Shown here in pieces: positions 16,735 through 25,186 of a DNA stretch of 64,000 nt. Under the pieces are notes generated by a model. It saw nothing but the letters and a program-made list of their open reading frames with translations, was not told the DNA's origin and did not search any database. A program made the position numbers and the translations under genes. Source of the stretch: JAAYJT01 sp037445555 (GTDB lineage: Bacteria; Bacteroidota; Bacteroidia; Bacteroidales; JAAYJT01); NCBI GenBank assembly GCA_037445555.1, contig JBBIKG010000020.1, positions 1 to 64,000 on the forward strand. Reading direction: 5' to 3'. Position 1 is the first letter of the stretch. The number at the start of each line of letters is the position of its first letter.

Positions 16735-17397
16735 TTGATAGCAAAAGACCTTGTTTCATCGGTAGTTGTCCCCCTGAAAACCTCCTCCACCGGCCTGGAT
16801 GCCCTGAACTGGATGGACGAGTACAGGGTAAATCATATGCCCATTGTTAACAATCTGGATTTGCTTGGACTCCTAAGCGATGAGGATGTGTTTGCCATGA
16901 GCAGCTACGAGGAGCCAATCGGATCCCACCCTTTATCGCTGAGAAAACCTTATGTGGAAGAGGGTCAGCATCTGTTTGACATCTTCCGGATTATGTCAGA
17001 ACAATCGCTTACCTTGATTCCGGTGCTTGACTACAAGAAACAGTATCTGGGGGTAATCACGCTCGAAGATCTTATGATGAAATTCGTACCCTTTGCTTCG
17101 CTCCGGGATCCCGGCGGGGTTATCGTTCTGGAGCGCAACATCAACGACTATTCGATGGCTGAAATAGCGCAAATCATCGAATCGAACGATGCGAAAATTC
17201 TGGCTTTTTTCGTTACCACCACCCCCGACTCGACGAAAATCGACATTTCTATAAAAGTAAATCGCATTGACATCGGAGCCATTCTTCAAACGTTTAACCG
17301 CTACAATTACCTGATAAAAGCCTCCTTTAGCGAAGACTCAAATTCAGACACGCTGAAAGAGCGTTACGATCTTCTGATGACCTATCTTAACTTATAG
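16735..17397 (+). CDS. CBS-domain protein
   Basis: About 220 residues with two CBS motifs (about 1-55 and 65-120), including HMPIVNNLDLLGLLSDEDV and LIPVLDYKKQYLGVITLEDL, and a C-terminal ACT-like region (about 135-220). CBS pairs usually bind adenosyl ligands and regulate a partner; this one is a stand-alone protein of unknown target. The start chosen is TTG 16735 (reading IAKDLVSS after it), because this matches the normal family start and lies after the promoter. It precedes nadK by 26 bases and is probably co-transcribed with it. Confidence 0.85.
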   Translation: MIAKDLVSSVVVPLKTSSTGLDALNWMDEYRVNHMPIVNNLDLLGLLSDEDVFAMSSYEEPIGSHPLSLRKPYVEEGQHLFDIFRIMSEQSLTLIPVLDYKKQYLGVITLEDLMMKFVPFASLRDPGGVIVLERNINDYSMAEIAQIIESNDAKILAFFVTTTPDSTKIDISIKVNRIDIGAILQTFNRYNYLIKASFSEDSNSDTLKERYDLLMTYLNL

Positions 17398-17423
17398 TTT
17401 GTCAACCAGCTTGCTCCCCACCT

Positions 17424-18302
17424 ATGAAAACAGCCATTTACGGAAAGACCCTTTTGCCCGACTCTCTTTCCTATATCCAGGAACTGATTGACACGCTCGT
17501 CGCAGGGAATATTCATCCTGTGATCTACGAGCCGTTTTTCCGCACCCTTTCGCATTCCCTGACGCTGCCTGTCACGCCTTCATTTTTCAACGACACCACT
17601 CCTCTGCCTGACGATATTGATTTTCTGGTGAGTATCGGAGGCGATGGCACCCTGCTCGACACCCTGATTCATGTGGGCGGGTCAGGCATTCCGGTGCTGG
17701 GTATCAACCTGGGAAGAATGGGATTCTTGTCAAACATTTCAAAAACTGAAATCGGCCCGGCCATCCGGCATATTCTTGAAGGAAATTATTCCATTGATGC
17801 CCGCAGCCTGATAAGTCTTGAGGCTCCTCAGGAAATTTTCGGACATATGAATTATGCGCTTAATGAGCTGACAATAAACAAAAAAGACACTTCGAGCATG
17901 ATACAGGTGCATGTGTGGGTGGATGACACCTTTCTGCACTCATACTGGGCAGACGGACTCATTGTATCTACTCCCACAGGATCAACTGCCTATTCGCTTT
18001 CGTGCAACGGTCCAATCATCGCACCCGATTCTGCCGCCTTTGTCATTACCCCCATAGCCACACACAATTTAACCGTCCGTCCTGTCGTTATCCCTGACAC
18101 CAGTAGCATCAGCATCAGGGTCGAAGGGAGGGCAAGCCAGTTTTTAGTCAGTCTCGATTCGCGTTCGGCTGTCGTAACCCCCGAAACCCGGTTGCTGATC
18201 AGGAAGGCGGCTTTCAAGGTGAACCTGCTCCAGCTCAAGGGCCAGAATTTTTTCAGAACATTGCGCGAAAAGCTGAGCTGGGGGACCGACATAAGGAATT
18301 GA
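17424..18302 (+). CDS. nadK: NAD kinase
   Basis: 292 residues. The GGDGT motif (72-76) for ATP/phosphate binding is preceded by FLVSI and followed by the GINLGRMGFLS segment. The NAD-binding TPTGSTAYSLSCNGPI motif is present in the C-terminal half. It phosphorylates NAD to NADP in the cytoplasm. It is the second gene of the CBS-nadK-porG-uppS-bamA-ompH-ompH cluster, whose core order I recall from P. gingivalis. Confidence 0.96.
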   Translation: MKTAIYGKTLLPDSLSYIQELIDTLVAGNIHPVIYEPFFRTLSHSLTLPVTPSFFNDTTPLPDDIDFLVSIGGDGTLLDTLIHVGGSGIPVLGINLGRMGFLSNISKTEIGPAIRHILEGNYSIDARSLISLEAPQEIFGHMNYALNELTINKKDTSSMIQVHVWVDDTFLHSYWADGLIVSTPTGSTAYSLSCNGPIIAPDSAAFVITPIATHNLTVRPVVIPDTSSISIRVEGRASQFLVSLDSRSAVVTPETRLLIRKAAFKVNLLQLKGQNFFRTLREKLSWGTDIRN

Positions 18303-18338
18303 GCAAACCCTGAAGGCCGTATGTTAACAGAAAAATAC

Positions 18339-18346
18339 TAATTTTG
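18339..18346 (+). promoter_or_regulatory. porG promoter -7 box candidate
   Basis: TAATTTTG matches TAnnTTTG and ends 11 bases before the porG ATG at 18358, which would give an almost leaderless transcript. No strong -33 element is seen; it could be a chance match in an AT-rich gap. Confidence 0.3.
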
Positions 18347-18357
18347 CGGCCTTGTTC

Positions 18358-19143
18358 ATGAAAAAGACACTGATATTTATTGTGTTGCTGCTTGGTGCGG
18401 CAACCGTTTTAGTCGCGCAGCGCTCAGAGTTGGGTGTATTTGGCGGCGTATCTTATTACAACGGCGAGCTGAATCCCAACAAGCCCTTCCTTCTATCGAA
18501 ACCAGCCTACGGACTGGTGTACAGATATAATCTGAATACCCGCCTGGCGTTGAGACTCAACCTGCTGGAAGGGACGCTCCAGGGGAATGGCAGCAATGCA
18601 TTCATCCCGGTTATTGCTTCCGAAAGCTTCATGACAAAGATCGATGAGCTTTCGGTGCAGATGGAATTCAATTATTTTAAATACTTTACTGGCAGCAAGC
18701 TATCGTTTGCTTCACCGTATGTCTTTGCCGGGTATGGCATCTTTATGTTTGATCCCACCATTGACAGGCCTGACCCGCTTAACGAGTTTCCTTTTGTATG
18801 GAGATCGCAGTGGGAAAGCGCCGAAGGAGGAACCCGCAAAAAATTTGCAAGCGCTATTCCTTTTGGCATTGGGTTTAAATACAGCGTATCCCATCTGATC
18901 AGTCTTAGTGCTGAATGGGGCATGCGCAAAACATTTACTCTGCTTCGCAATACAAAAGGCTACAATCACAATACTGCCGACTATATTGACGACATACATG
19001 TCTTGCGTGATGAAGGCAGTGAGATTCAGCGCGGAAACCCGAACGACAACGACTGGTACAGTTTTGCCGGCGCCATGATCACCGTCAAGCTGATACCCCG
19101 CAAACGCGCCGACTGCTCAGAAAGCCATAAAATCAAACTTTAA
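18358..19143 (+). CDS. porG: DUF6089 outer-membrane protein, type IX secretion PorG
   Basis: About 261 residues. A signal peptide (KKTLIFIVLLLGAATVLVAQ) is followed by amphipathic beta strands typical of a small outer-membrane barrel, starting RSELGVFGGVSYYNGELNP. That opening and the position directly before uppS and bamA match the DUF6089/PorG family, an outer-membrane anchor for the T9SS periplasmic PorK/PorN ring. The open frame could begin at TTG 18352, but ATG 18358 directly starts the signal peptide. Together with porZ it indicates a working T9SS whose other parts lie outside the window. Confidence 0.82.
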   Translation: MKKTLIFIVLLLGAATVLVAQRSELGVFGGVSYYNGELNPNKPFLLSKPAYGLVYRYNLNTRLALRLNLLEGTLQGNGSNAFIPVIASESFMTKIDELSVQMEFNYFKYFTGSKLSFASPYVFAGYGIFMFDPTIDRPDPLNEFPFVWRSQWESAEGGTRKKFASAIPFGIGFKYSVSHLISLSAEWGMRKTFTLLRNTKGYNHNTADYIDDIHVLRDEGSEIQRGNPNDNDWYSFAGAMITVKLIPRKRADCSESHKIKL

Positions 19144-19202
19144 CAATCCTTAACAGTTTGCCTATCAATGCGTCCCGAATTTCTCTGTTATTTTGACTGG
19201 TA

Positions 19203-19961
19203 ATGACTACGAACCTGAAAGAACAAGTCGATTCCAACAAACTTCCCTCGCACATTGCCATAATCATGGATGGCAACGGGCGCTGGGCGAAGATGCGCGG
19301 ACAGCAAAGAGTTTTCGGACACGAGCAGGGTGTGGTGTCAGTGAGGGAAACCTCTGAGGCGGCTGCCGAACTTGGCATAAAATACCTGACGCTCTATGCA
19401 TTCTCGACCGAGAACTGGAACCGCCCGTCTGACGAGATTGATGCGCTGATGGAACTGCTGGTTCATACCATCAAAGGCGAAACCCGGACACTGATGGATA
19501 ACAACATCAGGCTGGGTGCGATCGGCGACCTGAACCGGCTGAAACAGCCCTGTTATCAGGCACTACAGGACGCCATTGAGGAAACCTCTGTCAATACAGG
19601 AATGAATCTGCTGCTGGCGTTGAGCTACAGCGGCCGGTGGGAACTGAAACAAGCCATGAAAAAGATCGCCGAAAAAGTGGAAACGGGATTGATTCAGCCA
19701 TCGGATATTGACGAAAATCTTATCTCTCAGTATCTAACCACTACCGGTATACCTGATCCGGAATTGCTTATCCGTACCAGCGGCGAATACAGGATCAGCA
19801 ATTTTTTACTGTGGCAGTGTGCTTACACCGAAATGTATTTTACACCTGCCCTATGGCCCGATTTCAGAAAAAATCATCTTTACGAGGCCATCATCAACTA
19901 CCAGGCTCGCGAAAGACGGTTTGGAAAAATCATTGATCAACCTAACAATAGTACACCATAA
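19203..19961 (+). CDS. uppS: Isoprenyl transferase (undecaprenyl diphosphate synthase)
   Basis: 252 residues with the UppS signature HIAIIMDGNGRWA, containing the catalytic Asp23, then the GHEQG and TLYAFSTENWNRP segments and the C-terminal PDPELLIRTSGEYRISNFLLWQ. It extends farnesyl diphosphate with cis units to the C55 carrier used for peptidoglycan and O-antigen. The stop codon shares one base with the bamA start, so the two are translationally coupled. Confidence 0.96.
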   Translation: MTTNLKEQVDSNKLPSHIAIIMDGNGRWAKMRGQQRVFGHEQGVVSVRETSEAAAELGIKYLTLYAFSTENWNRPSDEIDALMELLVHTIKGETRTLMDNNIRLGAIGDLNRLKQPCYQALQDAIEETSVNTGMNLLLALSYSGRWELKQAMKKIAEKVETGLIQPSDIDENLISQYLTTTGIPDPELLIRTSGEYRISNFLLWQCAYTEMYFTPALWPDFRKNHLYEAIINYQARERRFGKIIDQPNNSTP

Positions 19962-22594
19962 TGACCCGGAGACATTCATTGTCAATTCTCTTCGTATTGC
20001 TGTGGCTGCTGCCGGCTATCGTTTCAGGCCAGCCGACAACAGTTGCTGAACAGTCGCAGATCAATTTTGCCAAGCCTGCACGGTATACCATTGGAGGGAT
20101 CAACGTAAGAGGTACCGAGTTCCTGGACCAAAGCATCATCATTGCTCTGTCGGGGTTGACGGTAGGTGATGCCATAGAGGTGCCAAGCGACGCTACCCGC
20201 GATGCCATCCAAAAGCTTTGGGAACAAGGCCTCTTTGAAAATATTCGGCTCGAAGCCTCCGCTATCGAGGGGGAAATCATCTACCTCGACATCATTGTCA
20301 CCGAACGTCCGCGGCTCTCAAAAATCACTTTCAAGGGAATCCGGAAAACCGAAAGCGACGATCTCAAGGAAAAAATCAGGGTGGTGTCGGGCGATGTGGT
20401 TACCGACAATGTGCTGATGCGCTCTACCAATATTATTGAGAAACACTTCAGCGACAAAGGCTTTCTGAACACCGAAGTCGAAATCATTCAAAATCGCGAT
20501 GCCTCGTCGGTCAACAACGTTGAGCTCCTCTTCGTCGTCAACAAAAATGAAAGGGTGAGGATCGAGAACCTGAGCGTGACAGGAAATGTCGCCCTGAACG
20601 AAGACAGGGTGAAGCGGCAACTTAAAAAAACCAAAGAGGTTGGCGTTATAAAACCATTCGACAGCACGCTGCCAATGCTGAAAAACGTCGGTAAATCGCT
20701 GCTGAAGCTCGACATAGTGGAGGCGGGCAATCATATTGTCGATGCGGTGACTGAAGATATCAGGCCACGGATTTTTAAAACCTCCAAGCTCATTGAGGCT
20801 GATTTCAGGGAGGATAAAGAAAAGCTTATCAAGAAATACAACGAGCTGGGATATCGTGATGCCCGGATAATAAGCGACTCGGTGTATCGAAGTGGTTCGC
20901 GATATGTTGGCATACATCTCGTCATCGACGAAGGCCCCAAATATTATTTCCGAAACATCACCTGGGTTGGAAACACCAAATATACCTCCGAGCAACTGAG
21001 TGCCGTGCTGGGTATTGAAAAAGGCAATGTATATAACCAGAAAACGCTCGACACTCACCTGAGCTACAATCCCAATGGCATGGATGTCAGCAGCCTGTAT
21101 CTTGATGATGGATATCTGTTTTTCAGAGTTACTCCGGTCGAGGTGTTGATCGAAAATGACTCGATTGACATGGAGTTCAGGATATATGAAGGCAAGCAGG
21201 CCACCATTAACCAGGTGAGTGTGAAAGGCAACACCCGTACCAACGATCATGTGGTGATCAGGGAGCTTCGCACGCAGCCCGGGCAGCTGTTTAACCGTAC
21301 GGATATTATCCGATCTACGCGCGATCTGGCACAACTTCGATATTTCAATGCCGAAAAGATCAATCCCGTTCCTACACCTAACCCGAATGACGGCACAGTT
21401 GACATTACCTATGAGGTGGAAGAAACATCATCGGACCAGATTGAGCTTTCGGGCGGATGGGGATATGGTCGTGTTATCGGTACGCTTGGGGTATCATTTA
21501 ATAATTTCTCCACCCGGGATCTGTTCAAGAAAAACGCCTGGAGGCCGGTGCCTACCGGCGATGGCCAGAAGCTGAGTGTGCGCCTTCAGAGCTATGGCAC
21601 AGGTTATGTAAGCTGGAGTGCGTCATTCACCGAGCCATGGCTGGGAGGTAAAAAACCAAACTCGCTAAGCGTATCATATTTTCATTCCATGTTCAGCAAC
21701 GGTTATCCGCGCAGCAGCGCCCTTTACGGGCACCTGAAAATCGACGGAGCCTCGGTGTCGTTGGGTAGGCGTCTTGCCTGGCCCGACGACTATTTTATGC
21801 TGGTGCAAAACATCGGTTATCAAAGATATTCGCTGCAGAACTGGCCCAAGATTTTTTCATGGGGTACGGGATACGGAAACTATAACAGCGTTTCCTACGG
21901 CATCACCTTTGGCCGAAAATCTGTCGACCAGCCCATCTATCCTAGAGGCGGGTCGGATGTGACACTTACTGTCAACCTTACACCGCCCTACAGCCTATTC
22001 TCTGGCAAGAATTACAAAAACATGGGCTCGGAACAGAAATACAAATGGCTGGAGCACCATAAATGGAACTTTAATGCTGCCTATTATCAGTCCATCATAC
22101 AAAACCTTGTGTTCAGTGTCAGGTTTAAATATGGTTTTATCGGATATTACAACCGCGACATCGGTGCCACTCCTTTTGGCCGGTTCTTTTTAGGAGGCGA
22201 TGGTCTGTCGGGCAATTATAACTACGACGGACGGGAGCTGATTGCTTTCAGGGGCTATACCAACGAGTCACTCACCCCGCAGTATTACTACGACAAAAGC
22301 CTGGGAGGTACGATCTTCAACAAAAATACCGTCGAGATCAGGTATCCGCTTTCCCTGAATCCCAATGCCACCATTTATGTGCTTGGCTTTGCCGAAGCCG
22401 GCGGCGCCTGGCTGAATTTCAAGGAATTTAAGCCCTTTGGGTTGAAACGGTCGGCGGGAATTGGTGTGCGGGTGTTTTTGCCCATGTTCGGGCTGCTCGG
22501 GCTCGACTGGGGTTATGGCTTTGATGCCGTTCCGGGTATTCCGGATGCCAACAAAGGCCAGTTCCACTTCTCTATCAACCAGTCAATTGATTAA
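19961..22594 (+). CDS. bamA: Outer-membrane protein assembly factor BamA
   Basis: 877 residues. A signal peptide (about 1-22, ending IVSGQ) is followed by five POTRA-like domains to about residue 470 (starting RYTIGGINVRGTEFLD) and a C-terminal 16-strand barrel. The barrel includes the lid-loop and core patterns GWGYGRVIGTLGVSFNNFS and DGRELIAFRGYTNESL, the latter equivalent to the RGF/Y loop motif. It inserts beta-barrel proteins into the outer membrane. It is followed by two Skp-like chaperone genes. Length is slightly above the E. coli protein, common for Bacteroidota. Confidence 0.95.
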   Translation: MTRRHSLSILFVLLWLLPAIVSGQPTTVAEQSQINFAKPARYTIGGINVRGTEFLDQSIIIALSGLTVGDAIEVPSDATRDAIQKLWEQGLFENIRLEASAIEGEIIYLDIIVTERPRLSKITFKGIRKTESDDLKEKIRVVSGDVVTDNVLMRSTNIIEKHFSDKGFLNTEVEIIQNRDASSVNNVELLFVVNKNERVRIENLSVTGNVALNEDRVKRQLKKTKEVGVIKPFDSTLPMLKNVGKSLLKLDIVEAGNHIVDAVTEDIRPRIFKTSKLIEADFREDKEKLIKKYNELGYRDARIISDSVYRSGSRYVGIHLVIDEGPKYYFRNITWVGNTKYTSEQLSAVLGIEKGNVYNQKTLDTHLSYNPNGMDVSSLYLDDGYLFFRVTPVEVLIENDSIDMEFRIYEGKQATINQVSVKGNTRTNDHVVIRELRTQPGQLFNRTDIIRSTRDLAQLRYFNAEKINPVPTPNPNDGTVDITYEVEETSSDQIELSGGWGYGRVIGTLGVSFNNFSTRDLFKKNAWRPVPTGDGQKLSVRLQSYGTGYVSWSASFTEPWLGGKKPNSLSVSYFHSMFSNGYPRSSALYGHLKIDGASVSLGRRLAWPDDYFMLVQNIGYQRYSLQNWPKIFSWGTGYGNYNSVSYGITFGRKSVDQPIYPRGGSDVTLTVNLTPPYSLFSGKNYKNMGSEQKYKWLEHHKWNFNAAYYQSIIQNLVFSVRFKYGFIGYYNRDIGATPFGRFFLGGDGLSGNYNYDGRELIAFRGYTNESLTPQYYYDKSLGGTIFNKNTVEIRYPLSLNPNATIYVLGFAEAGGAWLNFKEFKPFGLKRSAGIGVRVFLPMFGLLGLDWGYGFDAVPGIPDANKGQFHFSINQSID

Positions 22595-22671
22595 CAGACA
22601 TTTAAACTTATCAGAAATTCTTGGCAGGGAATTTGTAATACATCTGCCTGAACAAATAGCAACCAATACGC

Positions 22672-22677
22672 GGAGGA
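22672..22677 (+). promoter_or_regulatory. Shine-Dalgarno-like GGAGGA before ompH
   Basis: GGAGGA lies 6 bases before the ATG at 22684. Strong Shine-Dalgarno sequences are uncommon in Bacteroidota, so this one fixes the start well and stands out from most genes here. Confidence 0.5.
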
Positions 22678-22683
22678 ATAACC

Positions 22684-23226
22684 ATGAGCCATCCATCAAA
22701 AATTTCACGCCCCCTAAGTGTCCTGGCCCTTTTCGGAGTTCTGATATTTTCAGGATTCAGCGTCGGCGCTCAGAAATTTGCCTATGTCGACACACAATAC
22801 ATCCTTGAGCATATACCCGAGTACAACAGTGCCCAGTCAACGCTCGACAACCTGACCATACAATGGCAAAAGGAGATTGAAACCCGTTTTTCGGAAATTG
22901 ATCGCCTCTATAAAAAATACCAGGCTGAGTCGATGCTGCTTCCCGAGGAGATGAAACGCAAACGTGAGGAAGAAATCATCACCAGGGAAAAGGAAGTGAA
23001 AGACCTACAGCAAAAACGGTTTGGAAAAGACGGCGATCTGTTCAAGAAACGTGAAGAGCTGATCAAACCCATCCAGGAAAAAATCTTTACCGCCATTCAG
23101 GATATTGCCACCCAGGGCGGATATGCCATTATCTTTGATAAATCGGGCAGCCTTTCGATGGTTTTCACCAACCCCAAGTTCGACCTGAGCGAAGAAGTGC
23201 TATCCAAAATGGGTTACAGCTATTAA
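22684..23226 (+). CDS. OmpH/Skp family periplasmic chaperone (first copy)
   Basis: 180 residues with a signal peptide (about 1-30, hydrophobic LSVLALFGVLIFSGFSVGAQ) and then the family opening FAYVDTQYILEHIPEY. The middle is a long charged coiled coil (about 60-130), the tentacle region that cages unfolded outer-membrane proteins. The C terminus (GGYAIIFDKSGSLSM) belongs to the trimerisation body. It is placed between bamA and a second ompH copy, a pair I recall also occurring in Bacteroidota such as P. gingivalis. Confidence 0.92.
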   Translation: MSHPSKISRPLSVLALFGVLIFSGFSVGAQKFAYVDTQYILEHIPEYNSAQSTLDNLTIQWQKEIETRFSEIDRLYKKYQAESMLLPEEMKRKREEEIITREKEVKDLQQKRFGKDGDLFKKREELIKPIQEKIFTAIQDIATQGGYAIIFDKSGSLSMVFTNPKFDLSEEVLSKMGYSY

Positions 23227-23244
23227 TCATTTCACTATATTTTA

Positions 23245-23252
23245 TATTTTTG
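23245..23252 (+). promoter_or_regulatory. Promoter -7 box candidate before second ompH
   Basis: TATTTTTG matches TAnnTTTG, about 46 bases before the ATG at 23299. It may allow the second chaperone gene to be expressed separately. Confidence 0.35.
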
Positions 23253-23298
23253 CGCTCTTAATCTGATAAACCATTAAAAACCAGTTATTAATAAAAAC

Positions 23299-23811
23299 AT
23301 GAAAAACCGCATCCTCCTCATCGCTGCCTTTTTGGTTTTCGTAGCCGCAGGCGCCAGTGCCCAGTCAAAAATCAAAGTCGGCCATATTGACTTTGCAAAA
23401 CTCTATGCCGAAATGCCCGGCCAGGACTCAATCAAAAAAGTCTTTCAGGAACATGCACGTTCCCTGCAGGAAACATTCAACAGCATGCAGACCGAATATC
23501 AGAACAAGCTACAGGATTATCAGTCGAACATGGCAACCATGTCGAACCTGATACGACAGAATAAGGAGCGCGAGCTGATGGATATTCAAACCCGCTTGGA
23601 AAATTTTCGCAACCAGGCTGAGGAAGATCTTCAGGCAAAGGAGCTTGAGTTGTCAAAACCCATCATTGATAAGGCCCGCGCCGCCATCCGCGATATTGCC
23701 AAAGAAAACGGCTACACCTTCATTCTTAACAATACAGAGAGCATGATTTTATATGCTGAGCCAACGGATGACATCACCCCGCTGGTGAAGAAAAAGCTCG
23801 GGATAAAATAA
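23299..23811 (+). CDS. OmpH/Skp family periplasmic chaperone (second copy)
   Basis: 170 residues. A signal peptide ending SAQ is followed by KIKVGHIDFAKLYAEMPGQ, the same layout as the preceding gene, with a glutamine/glutamate-rich coiled coil (about 45-120) and the closing ENGYTFILNNTESMILY segment. It acts in the periplasm as a holdase for outer-membrane proteins en route to BamA. Sequence identity with the first copy is low outside the family pattern, so the two are old paralogues. A perfect terminator hairpin follows 26 bases after the stop. Confidence 0.93.
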   Translation: MKNRILLIAAFLVFVAAGASAQSKIKVGHIDFAKLYAEMPGQDSIKKVFQEHARSLQETFNSMQTEYQNKLQDYQSNMATMSNLIRQNKERELMDIQTRLENFRNQAEEDLQAKELELSKPIIDKARAAIRDIAKENGYTFILNNTESMILYAEPTDDITPLVKKKLGIK

Positions 23812-23837
23812 TTTAACTTTCATTCAACAACTCAGAT

Positions 23838-23864
23838 AGGCTGGCATCGCAGGGATGCCAGCCT
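23838..23864 (+). terminator. Intrinsic terminator after the bamA-ompH cluster
   Basis: An 11-base perfect stem (AGGCTGGCATC and its complement) encloses the loop GCAGG, followed by a T-rich run (TTGTTGTTTT). It ends the long plus-strand envelope operon. The same 27-base core recurs at 24325-24351. Confidence 0.8.
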
Positions 23865-24315
23865 TTGTTGTTTTATGCATCAGCCACGTGTGCAGGCTTG
23901 CCTGTACTTTGGCCACATAAAGACAGAGTATTTGCCTGGGAATTTAATTGGAACTTCTACTCTTGGGAATGACCGCTAACTGGGCGGGCAGGTAGCTGCT
24001 GTTGCAGCCCATCGGTTAGGTGTAAAGATACAAAGTAGATATGAAGAAACAACAAAGACATAGATTCAGGTTTGGGGCTGCAATGGCAGACCACGTGCCG
24101 GTTAAAAGCAGTTGCGGGGGTTTTCTGATGCGGGTATAAGGTACGGCTGCCTTGTAAGCCATCCTACATTCCCCCCCATTAACGGCAATTGCGGGGCCTT
24201 GGGCCCTGGCCGAAGGCTTTGGACTTTGGGCTGGAGGTGTTTGTAGTTATCGTAAATTTCTTTTTACGGTCAGGATCTTGCCGGGGGCGAAAAGTGTTGA
24301 AAGGTGTTTTGAACC
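23865..24315. other. Gene-free spacer between two related hairpins
   Basis: About 450 bases with no plausible coding frame, RNase P RNA, tmRNA or tRNA signature. It contains a possible small stem region (CTAAC at 23976-23980 with GTTAG at 24015-24019, enclosing GCTGC-TGTT-GCAGC) and a G/T-rich run near 24190-24240. Its content is otherwise not recognised. It could hold a small non-coding RNA or be decayed sequence. Confidence 0.4.
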
Positions 24316-24360
24316 TAACACAAGAGGCTGGCATCGCAGGGATGCCAGCCTCTTGTGTTA
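24316..24360. terminator. Long perfect hairpin, probable terminator
   Basis: A 20-base perfect stem (24316-24335 with 24341-24360) encloses the same GCAGG loop as the hairpin at 23838. It lies 16 bases beyond the stop of the minus-strand peptidase gene and probably ends its transcript, although the flanking sequence on that strand is not strongly T-rich. Confidence 0.6.
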
Positions 24361-24376
24361 AAGAATAGCCTTCAGG

Positions 24377-25060
24377 TTAGTCACGCCGGCCACCCATAAA
24401 GATGGAAATGTAGTACAGCAATGTTGCCAGCGATGCCAGTGCGGCAACCACGTAGGTGTAGGCTGCCCAGCGCAAGGCTTCCTGGGCCTTGGGATGACTT
24501 TGACCTGTGGTGATGCCTGAAGTGTTCAGCCAGGCCAACGCCCTACGGCTGGCGTCAATCTCAACCGGAAGGGTGATGAAGCTGAACAGGGTCATGGTGG
24601 CAAACATCAGGATGCCTATCAATAAAAGGGCAGGAAAGGTTTGCATGAGTAAAATTCCTGCCAGCAAAATCCATTGCACCCAGCGCGAAGTGAGATTCAC
24701 CACAGGAACAAGGGTTGAGCGCATCTGTAGCCAGGTGTAGGCATGGGCATGCTGCACGGCATGTCCGCACTCGTGGGCAGCAACCGCAGCAGCCGCCACA
24801 TTACGCCCTTCATATACTTCGGGACTCAGGTTCACGGTCTTATTAACCGGATTGTAGTGGTCGGTAAGGTGGCCGGGCACCGATACTACCTTCACATCGG
24901 TAACACCCAACTGCGACAGCATTCTTTCTGCTACCTCGCGTCCGCTAAGGCCGCCATTTACAGGTATGGAAGAAAAAGCCTTGAACTTGGCTTTCAGCTG
25001 CGCACCGATCAGCCAGCTTATTATGGCAAAAACGATAAAAATGATATAAATAGGCGCCAT
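24377..25060 (-). CDS. Membrane zinc metallopeptidase (YugP family)
   Basis: 227 residues. An N-terminal membrane segment, the metal-binding HECGHAVQHA motif (about 116-125) and three hydrophobic segments after it are the pattern of the neutral zinc metallopeptidase family PF04298 (Bacillus YugP). The two histidines and glutamate of HExxH-like HECGH are intact. It is an inner-membrane enzyme of unknown substrate. It stands alone on the minus strand with a strong hairpin behind it. Confidence 0.88.
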   Translation of the reverse strand: MAPIYIIFIVFAIISWLIGAQLKAKFKAFSSIPVNGGLSGREVAERMLSQLGVTDVKVVSVPGHLTDHYNPVNKTVNLSPEVYEGRNVAAAAVAAHECGHAVQHAHAYTWLQMRSTLVPVVNLTSRWVQWILLAGILLMQTFPALLLIGILMFATMTLFSFITLPVEIDASRRALAWLNTSGITTGQSHPKAQEALRWAAYTYVVAALASLATLLYYISIFMGGRRD

Positions 25061-25186
25061 ATGATTCTGTTTTTTTAAGATTTAATAATTCTATTGTTTC
25101 AGGAGCCTTTCCTGTTAATTATGTGAACACAAACAACCTGCCAAACCGTCCTCCAGGAGTTAAAACGCCAAAATGTCAGAAATGTT

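Noticed and set aside
20318..21334. A 338-codon minus-strand open frame
   Set aside because: It is fully antisense to the POTRA region of bamA and shows no family resemblance; long antisense frames are expected at this GC content.
24190..24240. Tandem repeat or CRISPR-like array near the GGGCCTTGGGCC run
   Set aside because: The run is a short G/T-rich stretch without regular repeat and spacer units.
23865..24315. RNase P RNA, tmRNA or SRP RNA in the gene-free spacer
   Set aside because: None of the hallmark conserved segments of these RNAs was found on either strand.
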